Source: Heloderma charlesbogerti
Taxonomy: Eukaryota > Chordata > Lepidosauria > Squamata > Helodermatidae
Length of the DNA stretch: 64,000 nt
NCBI GenBank assembly: GCA_026122225.1
Contig: JANEZZ010003061.1
Location: 3,658,001 to 3,722,000, forward strand
Direction: 5' to 3'
Shown here in pieces: positions 1-13,000 of this stretch. The translations under genes and the position numbers were made by a program. The first letter of the stretch is position 1; each line of letters opens with the position of its first letter. The notes beneath the pieces were generated by a model, which was not told the origin of the DNA, searched no databases, and was given only the letters and a program-made list of their open reading frames with translations.

Positions 1-21
1 TCCAACCCAATATGATTTAAG

Positions 22-232
22 ACAGCCGTCCCCAACCTGGCGCCTTCCAGATATGTTGGACTGCAACTTCTAGAATGGTCATGCTGGGTGGGAATCATGG
101 GAGTTGTAGTACAATTTATTTATTTATTTATTTATTCATTCATTCATTCATTCATTTCATTTCTATATCACCCAATAGCCGAGGCTCTCTCTAGTACAAC
201 ACATCTGGAGGGCACCAGGTTGGGAAGGCAGT
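22..232. mobile_element. Palindromic MITE interrupted by an L2 tail
   Basis: Ends CCCCAACCTGG and CCAGGTTGGG are inverted repeats. The core resembles the 'dark-matter' squamate MITE seen also at 4889-4987, 21303-21423, 27202-27297, 33003-33047 and 46335-46467. It is split at 115-191 by an inserted L2 3' tail. Confidence 0.6.
115..191 (-). mobile_element. L2 3' end with 8-bp target duplication
   Basis: Runs of TTTA and ATTC followed by CACCCAATAGCCGAGGCTCTC, the reverse of the usual L2 tail. Flanked by direct TAGTACAA at 107-114 and 192-199. Only the last 77 bases were inserted. Confidence 0.7.
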
Positions 233-655
233 GATATAATGGAGCCAGGGCTCACAGGAATGCAGCACTGCCGCTTTTTTTTTTCTTAGCAGGGACGCTG
301 ACATCATCTTCCACCCCTTCAGAATTCTGTGTTCTCTCTGAGCTTAGCCGTATCCCCACAGTAGCTTGGCTGGCAGTGGAGGTGAGAAATGAATTTTCTC
401 AGCAACTGTATATAGTTTTGAGCTATCCCTGTTATAATGCAAAGAATTTTGGGGTGTCTTGATTTTGAATGGGCAATTAAGCCCCAATACCACTATAAAA
501 ATCCTGCTCCTGGTAGAGATGCAAACTGCTAGAATTGGTTTGTTGATATGGATCAACACAGCTGCCTGCATTTTTGGACTCTCCTTGGGGGTGTGGCTCT
601 GGGGACTGTCACAATAAGTGACTGAACTTCAAAATTTGAAGTTCACTACACCATA
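229..655 (+). mobile_element. hAT-like non-autonomous element, copy 1
   Basis: One of four related copies (others 51654-51960 minus, 60204-60603 plus, 62512-62866 minus). Ends CAGTGATATAATGG and CACTACACCATAG are diverged inverted repeats of CAGTGGTGTAGTGG type, as in hAT elements. No transposase frame. Confidence 0.5.
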
Positions 656-925
656 GCTGATATAAGGAGTCCGCTTTATGCGTTTGATGAAAAAAGCCTA
701 TGCTATGATATAGGTGTTAATCTTTGAAGTGTCATAAGTAGAAGTCAGCCTCAACACATCCCTTTGTCAGTGCTGTGAAAATGCACTGACTAATAATGAC
801 AGCACATGACTCTATATGTTTAAATCCACCTTATTATTATAGCTGTCAGATTTCTTTTCCATTAAATAGCAGTTCAACTTAAGCTGTGTAACGCAGTCCT
901 CACATTTTGTGAATGTATCATTTAC

Positions 926-1014
926 CAATGTATTCTCCATCAAGGCTCCACAAACGAACAGTCCTATCAATGGAACAGGATAATAGGATGTTATCTTCAT
1001 CTATAACCTCTAAC
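926..1014 (-). CDS. Exon 27, WD40 repeat (last exon seen)
   Basis: 89 bases: LEVIDEDNILLSCSIDRTVR then LWSLDGEYI plus one base. Acceptor ACAAATAG, donor TTG|GTAAAT. No further exon is recognised at 1-925, so the gene continues beyond the left edge. Confidence 0.93.
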
Positions 1015-4000
1015 CTATTTGTTAACCAGAGATGACAATCAGTTAGATAAATTTCTTTCTTTATTTATTAGTAACACTTCTTTCTGCTTAAAATCTCTAA
1101 GGGAGCAATCCTATGGCAGCTAGACAGCGGCCGGACGGCCAGACAATATGCTGTTTTCCAGGAACTGACCTCCCCACACTTCTGCGCTGCCTCAGAGGCA
1201 GCGTGGAACAGCCCCATCCTCTGTGCCCGCAAGAGGAGCATGGAGCAGCCGAAAAGGGGCATGGCTAGGGGTGCTCCGGGGGGCAGGGGGAAGAGCGTAG
1301 CTGCCTAATCCATCCAATACAGCAGCCTCCTTCCCCACTCTATCCTCCAGTGGCTAGACAGCCACAATTGGCTGTCTAGCCGAATAAGCAGGGCAGGAGA
1401 AGCACGGAGGGAACGATCCCCTCCGTGCTTCTCCTGCCCTGCTTTGGATAGGCAGTCACCTCCGAGTTCGGAGGCAGCCGCCTATCTAGATAGGATTGTG
1501 CCCTAAGTGACTTACATACAAAAATATTAAAAAATCTCAGTTCAAAATACATATATAATGCAACACTAAAATATTTCAACTTTCAACAACAAATGTAAGA
1601 AAAAAGAAACAGTACAATGGAGCGGCATTACGCTGATCAATAATAAGCCAAGGAAAGCTCGCATGAATAAGTAAGTTTTCAGGAGGTGTTTAAAGCACGG
1701 CACATTTTCTGCCTTCCAACCCATATTGGAGAGGGACCATACTGGGGAGTGGACACTGCTACTGAGAAGGCCCGCTTTCAGAATGATACATGGAGACATT
1801 GTTTTGGTTGTGGAATGGCCAGCAAGGTCTCCTCCAAAGATCTTAGGGGTTGGCTGTGTGTATATAGGGCAGGGGAAGGCAACCTTTTGGGCTTGTGGGC
1901 ATACTTGGAAATTTAAGAAGCTATCCTGGGCACAACCACAAAAGAGCTGCCGCAGGGTTGGGGGGAGGGAATGGCTAGTCACAAAGAACAAGTAACCTGC
2001 CCAGAGGCATTCATGGGAAATTAAGATGGCAGCAGCTAGAGGCTCCCACTTCACTTTGAAGCAATCCCAGCTGCCAGTAAGAAAATATAAACACATTTTA
2101 AAATAAAAATTGGGAGTAGGGTGTCTTGGTGGGCACCAAGGAAGGTGTCTGAGGGCATATTGGTGGTCTGCTACTTATATGCACGTATCATTGTTTTGTT
2201 AAAGGTTGTTAATACTTACGATAGAACCAGATTTAGGTGAGCTCTCCAGTGATTCACATCTGCAACAGCGCAAAGGAAAGGACCTTAGTTTATGCATAGA
2301 CTGTTTACTGGTATATGCACTAATATGCAAAACTATTGTGGTGCATGTTAAGGTCCTATCTGAATATGACACTCAGGCTCTCCTCACACCTTGGTTTTTT
2401 AGCAGGATCGTTCTTTAATCACTCGTTTTCACAGAAGCTTTAAATGACGATGCTGCTCTCCTGCTGCTATCTCACAACTTTCCTTTCCTCTTCCTGTGTT
2501 ATCTGAGAATGGGGAAAACCCAGCATTTTCTGTACTTGCAGTTGAAATCTCTATTTCCCCGTGGTGTCTTTCCCCTTCAGCACTTTGTCCTGCATTGTGT
2601 GGGTGTGTGCTAGGGGGTGTTGCTGGGCAGTGTTGAATAACATTGTCATGACAACAAATTGGTGGGAGGGTGGGGGCAGTGACCGTTTCTGCCTCTCTCC
2701 CATTTCACTACGGGTGCTTGAACTGTAAACCATCCCAAAAGCTTCTCCAAGATCCCCTTGAACACAGCAATGCTTACTTCTGAGTAAACTCAGTGGCTGT
2801 AATGCTTTCCTTTCCTGGGAGTAAGTGCCATTGAAATCTGTGTGGCTTGCTTCTGAGTAGGCATGCATAGGAATGCATTATAAGTGTACTGAGAGTAGCA
2901 GTCTTAAGGTCTCCCATCCCCTTCAATGCATTTACTTTGAACCTCCCCCTCCTAGTGGCTTCACTGACTGCTTCTTCTCCCTTTTGCTCAACAGACTAAT
3001 AGGCTATTTTCCCCCAGGGAGGATGGGGGAGTCATCCTTCTCAGCCATGCAGGAGAAAGGCTTGACAGTTAGGATTTCAATGGGTATTAAAAAGTGCCTT
3101 TTCTCTTCCCCTGAATAAATTCATCATGCAGAGCTTGGAATGGTCATTTTTAATGGTTTCCTTTTGGGGTGTGGAGTTGTCTTAGATAAGGCAGTAATGC
3201 TGAGGTTGTTTTCCATAGTACTCCCTCCCACCTAGCCAGCCACTATCTCTTCTCCTAGCCCACCTTGCAGGGTTGTTGGGAAGCCAGAATAAGGGGGAAA
3301 AGCAACAACAGCACTGGGGGTGGGGAGAAAGTCAGCCACTATCTCTTCTCCTAGCCCACCTTGCAGGGTCGTTGGGAAGCCAGAATAAAGGGGGAGAGCA
3401 ACAACAGTGCGGGGGGGGGGGAGAAAGCTGGGTCTAATGAAGAAGGTGTTCCCCCTGAAGTGGTCACCTGGGGGGGGCGGGCTGCTAGGGATGGCTTGGT
3501 GCATTGGCTGTATACAAGTCTGTTTGTGGATTTCTTACTTCTGTAGTTGGGAACCTGGAAATCGGTATACACTTCAAACTCAGTAGTGCAAGCAATATAA
3601 TGCATTTAATTCCCTCACACATTGACATATTTAGCAGAGAAGGACTAGCAGAGTCAGCAACCTTGAAGTAAGCCACTGAGAAGACTCTCTCTCCCTCAGA
3701 GGAAGGAGGGGACCAGCTCCCATAGCCCACTATCCAGGTCACTAGAAGAGCTTCGGACTTCCCTCCTGCTGTGGAGGACATTCCTGTGGAGGAGTGGAGG
3801 GAGAGGCAGAGCCATCAATCATGTTACAGGAACCAATGATCAGGGGAGGGGAGGGGTATGGAGCCAGCAGCCCCCTTCTGTCCTGAGGGACACACTATGG
3901 GAGATGCCTGTATATAGGGCCAGTGTAAATCCCGGAAAGGATCTGGAATCAAAAGGACCGGTTTGTAGTGGGATAAAATGCCAGGTGTGAAGAGAGCCTC

Positions 4001-7000
4001 AATCTATAACCTAAAAGCAAAGATGCTAAATGTCTCTACTAGAGGAACACAACAGAATTCATACAAGGCCTATCTTGAAGTACGGAATGGTGCTGGGATT
4101 TGTCCTGAAAATGGACAAATCCCAGCACACAACAATGGGGGAGGATGGAGAGCTAAAGAAATTTGGCTTTTTAAAATGGAGGACCTTGAGTAGCCCCGCT
4201 GAAACCAATTGGACTTGAGTCAGTCATAACTAACTTAAAGCCCATTGATTTCAAAGGGTCTACTCTAAGTATGGCTACATCTAAATCAAACCCCTTATAT
4301 TTATACCTATTTATTTAAAATACTTATAAATCACTTCTCTGCCCACCAGAGCCCTCAAAGGAATGTCCAATTTCAAATAATAATATAATAAAATAGCAAC
4401 AGTATAAAAGCAGAAACAAAGAATTCTTTAAAACAAGTCACAGAAATCTTAAAATCTGTCAAGGATCCAATAAACAGAAGAGTTTTTACTGCCCATATAA
4501 AACTCGGTAGGGATGGCGCCGACCTAACCTCCCTCGAGAGAGAGTTCCATTGTCTGGGCATTGCTGCACAATATTTGTTTAATAAAGCATTTATTTTCTG
4601 AATTACTTCATCCTGTTCTAGTTACAAAACTATCATTTACAGTCTACACACATACATTTTGGTGCATCTCCTTCTGGATCCTGAAGAGCATAATCTTTGA
4701 TGTCATGGATGTACACATAGCCATCTTCATCAGCTGCATACAGATAGGAGTCATCCACTGTCACAGCAATGCTGCTTATCAGAGATTTCCCTCTAGACTA
4801 GAATAGACATCAATACAGTCCACATTGTTAGCTAATAATTTGCACAAGGAATGGCCAACACCTGTATCCTCAGGGGCACTCCAGTCTCTAGAGCGGGGTG
4901 GGCAACTTGGGGCCCTCCAGATATTATGGCCTACAACTCCCATCACCATTGGCTATGCTGGCTAGGGCTGATGGGAGCTGTAGAAGATGTTTTGGTGGGT
5001 GCAGCTGTTTTATCCCGGCGTGTCAAGTGCCCTGCAAAAATTCCCTCTTCTTTATAACTATTAAAAACACAGGAGTCCTACTCCACTTTGCCTCTTGTCA
5101 TCCTAAACAGCCAGTGTGATCTGGTGGTTGGAGTGCTGAACTAGAGAAATTCAAGAGAGAATGTAAAACTTTGCTACAATTCACAGAACTTCCCCCAACA
5201 TGGAGTTCTAAGAACGGGCTAGAAGTCTGGGGATTTTATCATTAAATTCAATGACATTTTCTGTCAAACTTACAGGTGTAAAACTTGCTATAAGTGGATC
5301 TTCAGCGAACAGGCTCCAGAAGTGCAGATAGCCTGAAAAACATGTAATAACACAGGAAGAAAGATTCAGTAGCAAAACCCCCCAAAAAGTATATTTGTAG
5401 TAACCAAGCATTCACAGAAGTTGAAGTGTCTGAAGGCCCATTCACACAACTATAGGCAGCACAGCGAACATGTGTGCTGACTGATGCGGAGTTGAAGGCA
5501 TATCATGAAACTATTGTGGGTTTGCTTCATCCCACATGGGGGGTTGGACTCGATGGTCCTGTAGGCCCCTTCCAACCCAACTATTCTATGATTCACATTC
5601 CATAGCCAGAAAGCTTCTTGATCATCCACAGTATTTCACAGTAAATCTGTCAAAACTTGGTCAGGAGTGGTAAATGAGGACTAAGCTGTTAGCTGGTACT
5701 TTGAAAAAGCGATCAACCAACTGTTGCACTATGTGGGGACACTCTATGCTCCTTCAGCATGCTACTTTGACAGTATGAATGGGTTCTCGCATTTTAGTAA
5801 TTATCCTGCAATCAGAAGGCCTTGTAGCAAGTACAAGTAGTCTAACACTAAAGGTCTCCAAATCACAGGTGTCTGATTATTGGCCGCAGGGCACTCATTG
5901 GTGACTTGTAGAGAGTGGTAATTCACACAGACTGGAAACAAGATTGAAAATCCATTCTATCAGTTTTTCTTGCATTCAGACTGAACTAGAAGCACACCCC
6001 CAAAGAACTGGCCAATTGCTTCAAATCAAAGTGTGAAAGTCAGCACTGCTAAGGTGGCCATGTGTGTCCTGTTTTACAGTGGACAGCTCCCTATCTGGAG
6101 TGCTGCCAGAGGACTGTTCTCTATTTGAAGGGCTGTTTCTCAATTCTGGATTCATAGAATAGTCATAGAATAGTAGGGTTGGAAGGGGCCTACAAGGCCA
6201 TCGAGTCCAACCCTTTAAACCTTCTGATGGTTTAAAGAACAAGAACCATCAGAGGGAAGATCTGGGTCTTGAAGTTGCCCATCTACAGTGAGCACTTGGA
6301 CAGCAGACAGAGCAGGCCGGCACACAGGTCATCTGCTCTCAGCTTTCTGTTCTTTAAGTAGTTACTGATCCATAAGAGGACCCCTCTTCTTATCCCATGA
6401 CTGCTAAGTTTGCTCAGGAGTCTTTGGTGAGGGACAGTGTCAAAGGCCTTTTGGAAGTCCAAGTAAACAATATCTACCGGATCACCAGTGGCCACTTGTT
6501 TATTGATGTTCTAAAACTCTAGAACTCTAAAAGGTTAGTGAGACATGACTTACCTTTGCAGAAGCCATGTTCATTCTTTTTCAGCAGGGGTTGTCCTTAT
6601 GTATGCCTACGAATTTTAGCTTTGTTGCTCTTCATCCTCTTTCTTATCATTGCTACCAGTTGCTTGCTTGACAGGGCAGAGAGCCAGTGAGCAAGCAGGC
6701 AGTGGCATCTACTGCTCCCCCATCTCACCACTGCCATTGTCTGGGCCAGAACAAAATGCAGGTAGCAATGGAGAAGTCCAGGAGCCTCTTGACAGTGGGC
6801 CCCTGCGGGGTGTGGGCCTTCGGCAAGTGCCTGATCATGCCTACCCTTGATGCCAGCCCTGCCTTGAATTCACTGTATCCAAAGCCCCATCATTCCCCCA
6901 GAAGGCCCCAAGTTTGGGATAGTAACTAGACCAACCTGGAGCTGCCATTTTTCTCCCCCATTGGATTCAATAGGAGTGGCGAGAATTCAAAGCAGTACAG

Positions 7001-10000
7001 CTTCACCCAGCACTTTTTCCAGAAAAAAACTGCCCCTCCACTTTCTGCACTGGCCAACACAAGTTAGAAGAGCTTTGAAAGTGGTGGACCATCTGCCACT
7101 CCAATTCCCCCTCCCCGCAGCCTGCATACGACTGCTGTTCTTGTTGTTGTCTGGAGCTGGCAACACCAACCACATTTCATTCTCTTACCATGCGGCCCAT
7201 TAGAAACCAGAGAGGCTGTGGCCGATTCAAATTTCACAGCACGAGTCTTCAGAAAGATTACTCGAGTAACGCTTGCATCTACAGCTGGGGAAGGAAAAGA
7301 GAGAATATGCACTCATTCAAAGGAAACTTCATTAAACCCAAAGAGTTGTTTGTGCAACAGCAGCTCAGATGCCATCTGTACAAGAAGTTGGGCAGGGATG
7401 TTATTTAAAAGTCCTTACTCCTAGACATGGACTGTAAACCAAAACTTTTTTTTTACAACCTGCTACAGAAATCTTCTCAGAATATTATTTGGAAGGACTG
7501 CACTGGACAAATAACTTAGATGCCTAGATTTAAGTGACCAGATGTCACTTCCTGCCCACCCATCTGTGAAATGGGAAATGACCCAATGACCCATAAGGCA
7601 AGTATAAAAACCAATAGCCCAACAGTAATGATCACACCCTTGTGTGGTAGAAACTGGTGTGCCTTAGCCACACCAGGCCTATTAGACTGTAAAGCAACTA
7701 GGGAGGGGCTTCACCTTTGACCTTTCCCAGCATTTTTCATTTCTATTCAATTCCATATGCAATAATTCATATAGGTTCATACGGATGTGGGGATTGTATC
7801 CTTCACTCTTTCTAAGATCAGTTAACTTACTTTTGGTACCAACAGAGGAAGTGCCAAGAGGAGTGTAGAATTTATGGCATATGTGACCAGAGATCATATT
7901 CCATACAATAATTTCACCATCATAACTCGAGGTAGCAAGGAGAGTCGGTGGACACTGAGCAATGCACAGAATATCTTCCTTGTGTCCCCGGTTCTGGATA
8001 AGAAAAGAGGTAGTGAAAGAATCATAGAATCATAGAATAGTAGGGTTGGAAGGGGCCTACAAGGCCATCGAGTCCAACCCCCAAAGAAACCACAATGTTT
8101 CACGTACTCTGTGTTTTGCTGTTGTTTTTTGGTTGTACTTTATGCAAGTGCACCAGTCAACATGCAGTTCAAGCTGTGCAAACAATCACCACAGAAGATT
8201 GAACTGTGGTCAACTGCAAGGCTTAAAATGTCTGTATGGTAACTATGGGTTGTGTCTAATGTTAGTCTTACTTAGAGTAGACCCATTGAAATGAATGGGT
8301 CTTAAGTTAGTCATGACTTGTCCAATTCATTTCAATGGGTCTGCTCTAAGGAGTACTAACATTGGATGTGTGTGTCCTTGAGAACAAGCCTACCACATAA
8401 TAGATAAAGTGGTCACTTTTAGTGGACTAACTTTTGGCAGCAATAATGTATAGGACTTCTAAGCTCTACTGAGTTCATTTGGTTACTGGGCAGTCTAAAA
8501 GTGTAATAAATATATAACTCACCTGGGATGGACTGGGTTTAGAAAACCTCTGAATTTGCCAACTACTAGGAACTGGGCCGCTGTGCAATACGTTGAACGG
8601 AATGAACTTGGATTGCCTAATTCTGGATGTATTGTTAATCCAGCAATGACCACTTTACAAATCCTGAGCTGCTAAAGGACAGTATGCTTCTTCTTTTCTT
8701 TTTTTTAGACTCCGGGATCCCTGATTATATTACCTCCAATCCATAACTAAATTTTCTTTCCTGGAATGTGGCACAGTGGAGTAGAAAGTGCAATGAGACA
8801 CTTTAAAAAAAAACTTTTCTAACTGTTTTTTAAATTGTTTGCTTACAAGAGACATGGCTATCAGAGAATGAATTTCCCCAGGTCCATGAATATAGACTTT
8901 TGCACCGAGCCATTAAGGGTGCAATCCTATGGGGATAGGTGGCTGCCTCCAAACTCAGAGGCGACCACCTATCCAATGCAGGGCAGGAGACGTGCGGAGG
9001 GGATCATTCCCTCCGTGCGTCTCCTGCCCTGCATTTGCGGCTAGACAGCCGATTTCGCATTTCCGCCTTCCCTGCCCATGAACGCCCCCTGGAATGCCCT
9101 GTTTTGGCTGCTCCGTGCTCTGCACTCCTCCTCCGAGCTTGGAGCGTGGAGCTGTTCCGCGCTGCCTGCGAGGCAGTGTGGAAGGTTGGATCTCCAGGAA
9201 CCGACCTCGGAGCATGGGCTCCGAGGTCAGTTCCCAGAAAACCACATATCCTATGGCCATCTAGCCACTGACTAGCAGCCATAGGATTGCTCCCTCCATG
9301 AAATTACTTTGGCCAAAGTATGGATGGCTTCGCTACTCTTGATCTCTGTTGATATGAGAGGTTCTGTATTTGTACTACATGGTTCATATTCCAGGGATGC
9401 TTTTCTTTCAATTTGGATACCAAACACCGTACCTTGTGCCCAACATCAACTAATATGTCCAAAATATACAAAATAATATTTATATTTTAAGCAGGCTGAG
9501 ATGGAGCCTTACTGTATCATCCTGCCAGTGGGCTTGAGGTTTCTGAAAGTGATGGAAGTTGTCTGTGGAATCCTGCAACAAACAAACATCCAAACAAAAG
9601 GATACAAAATCAGTTTTATACCAGTTTAACTGTTATGGCAAAAGTTCTGGTTCTGCCTGCTGCCTCCCTTTTGTTGCTGACATGACTATTGCTGGCCAGA
9701 CATGCAAAAAAGGGAGTTTGGCCTTAGGTCTGCCATTCCCTTGTCAGGGCACAAATCAGCTTCACCTGTTTCCCATCCCAGGGCTCCATTCATGAATGAC
9801 CAGCACTTGTTCCTATGAGAGAGGCAGTTGTGGCTAGGACAGGGGGGAAATTTGTTCAGTTCGCATTTTAATACAAACATACCTAATTTCGCACTGTTGT
9901 ACCATTATATGAACCAAAACTCAGTTACCCTTTGAAATTCGCACTTCTCCAAATTTTGTAATGGAACTCTCAAATCAAAAGATGTGTACAAAAATGCATA

Positions 10001-13000
10001 TATTGGGGAAAATTGCTTGTTTAAATGTGGGTATTCAGCAAAATGCATACAAAAAGGTATAGAAGAAATATGCACAGAAGTGCTTAGGAATATTCATGCA
10101 AACTTTTTAAAAAATTCTCTCGAAGTTCAGGAGGAACTGAACCTAAGATTGGAAAAATGAAAAACAGACAGAGACCAAAACTGACAGATTTGTCCATCCC
10201 TAGTTGTGGCTTGCCTTGTTGCTTGTCCTAGTTCATCCTTTTCCTTTCCTGACAAAAGAATCCTTGTCCTCGGATGGCTATTGTTCCTTCACTGGAACAC
10301 CATCTTACCAATACCACCTTTACTTTAGATACTTCTTCCCAAACAATCTGCCTTGGTGTTGCACTATACTGTCTTCACAGTCATTCAAAAGAGTGGTTAT
10401 TAGCAGCCTGTGTTTGTGTGAGTAGAATAAGGGGATTTGAACTGTTGTGTGCAGGGATGCCTAGAGCCTCTCTGTTTCTGGGCTTTTACTGCTTGCATCA
10501 CAATGGTTGCCAGTGTAGACGGTATTGTGATATCCAAGTGTCTGATGAGTTGTGTTGTGTATATGTTCTGGAATAAGAGTATGTTGTGCAGGTGTTACCT
10601 CATCACTGTGAGTGGACTGGCTCCATCCCTGCATGGCTAACATGGGGGCATCACTGGCATGCCACTACATGATTGGTCCATGTTGGTGGTGTTGCCCTGT
10701 ACAAAATGCCAACATTATACTGGGGAACACAAGTGGGAGGGTGCTGTTGACTCACATCCTGCTTGTGGGCTTCCCACATGCATCTGGTTGGCCACAGTGG
10801 GAACAGAATGCTGGACTAGAGGGACTCTTGGTCTGATCCAGTTGGGGTCTTTTATGTTCTTATGTGCTTACTCATATAAGCTGCTCACCAGCTTGCTGGG
10901 ACCATAGGATTGCCCACTTAACTATGGAATGTGATTGTGCCCATTGGCCACAATCCAACAGAGCCAAGCATATGAAAAACTGCACCTTCAAAGGGCAGGG
11001 CCAGTGCCCAGGGGAGGGTGGGAAGCTGTTGCACCACAGGGCCAGTGGGGGGTGTCCTTTGGCACAACACTGCATGCCAATAATTAATTAAAAGTGATAC
11101 CATACTAAGATGCTTTTTGCATACAATTTTTCTACTTACATAAAACATGTTGATCCTTCTGTCCCATCCAACACCTATGATATAACTGGAAGAGCAATAA
11201 ATAAATAAATATTAACCAAGATTAGATCAGTTTCTAGACATGCACAACAAGCAACCCAATTAAGTGGGGGTTGTTTAAAGGCAGAATTTGCAAACTGAGA
11301 TTGGAGGAGTTATACAATGCAGAAAATCAAAGGGATAGCGAAGGACAAATCCAGACCTCCTGGGGTCCCAATCTGGTCCTCTGGGGTTCTCCAAATGACC
11401 CCACACCCTTTCCCTGACCCCACCATCTTTTCCACAACCACTTATCCTTTGGTGGTTTCCCAGCTTTTGTGCCATTTTCCCCCCATTCTAAAAGCTTAAC
11501 ATGCGTCTCCTAAGGCTTACTTGTACTGGCAGTAAGAGCTTTAAGCTAAAATATGCTGGTATTTTGGGGTTCCACCCCTTTGCCTTTGGCTCCACCCCTT
11601 TGCCTTCAGTCCCACCCACCACTGGAATGTGGCCCCTGAGAACTTCTCTGAAACTGAATTCGGCCCTTGGGCTGAGGTTCTGCACCCCTAATATAATGGG
11701 TTGGCTCAGTATAAGGCAGTATTTTTGCTCATAACAAGGAAGCCCTTACTGCTAGGCAGCACTGACATTTATATGGAGCTTGAGTACTCTTGAAGGGTCC
11801 TGTTGGCATGACAAAAATACGTCTGGCCAGTGATGCAACTGGGGCTGGATTTCCAGCTGAAGTCCATGGCCCCACACCCCATGTGCCCCCCCCCCCAATT
11901 GACCATCCAGACAGCAGTAGGTGATGCCAAGGCCCACTGGGACTGATACTGGTCACTGCAGCATTTTTTCATTCTTCTTATTTTTAAAAACACTGTATAG
12001 TTAGGGGCCAGCTAGCCAGGAATGTACCTGGTCAGGGTCACTCATTTTGTTATTTTTACTTTCAAAATACATTCTCCCTTCCTACAACAAAACAGTGCTT
12101 ATTTCTAAGCAATTGCATTTAACATCAGGGTAGCAGATGCAAACTCCTTTTTATTCCTGTGGTCATGGTGGTGTTATGATTTAAGGGAGTTTAAAAAGCA
12201 AAACTTGCTCAGAGTATTTCTTTTTAAAAAAATCAGAGCTGGCAAACAGGTTTTTTGGGTTTGTTTTTTGCTCTAACAAATCAGGAATGTTGAAGCAACT
12301 GTAAAGCATGATGGTGGGACAGAAGAGAAACATGTGCTTCACAACTGAAATAATAAAACATGGCCCTCTAAAGGGGCCCTCCTGCAAGACCATTAAAGGC
12401 ACAATCCTATGCATGTTTAGACAGAAAAAAGTCCAACAACTCCCAGCATTCCCCAGCTAGCATGGCTGGCTGGGAAATGCTTGGAGTTGTCGGACCTTTT
12501 TCTATCTAAACACACTTAGGATTGCACCCTAAGTCTAGCTTCTAAAATTACCTGGCTACACCCACTGTGTCTGGCTTTGAGACTGCCATCTAGAGAACAA
12601 AGTAGCTCCTGATCATCATACAGAAGTTAGTTATCCCTGCCCTAAGATGTCACCTCTTATGGCAAAGCCTGGTCATGGTGTGGATTGCTTACTTGTTTCT
12701 ATTGACCTCCACATAGGTGCAGTCACATACTTCATCCCATTTGTCTTCTGCAGGGAAGAGAAGTCCAGCAGCATTGAAACATCCAAGCAGCACTGGCTTT
12801 CTGTTGACATACATTCCTACTTGTCAGCATGTTGCTTACCCCTTCTCAAAGTGTGCAAGCAATGTCCATTATTGTAATTCCATATTTTCAAACAGCCATC
12901 TCTTCCACCGGTAACTAGTCTGGAATGTGATTTAAATGCACCATTATTCCTCCTGCATGAATAGGGGCCGGGGTGGGGTGGCGGGAATACCTAAAATGTA

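Noticed and set aside
3232..3605. Proline/glycine-rich small frames
   Set aside because: Translation of the tandem duplication and G-runs; no splice or start context.
6283..6495. Host protein from a minus-strand frame
   Set aside because: It is a piece of CR1-clade reverse transcriptase.
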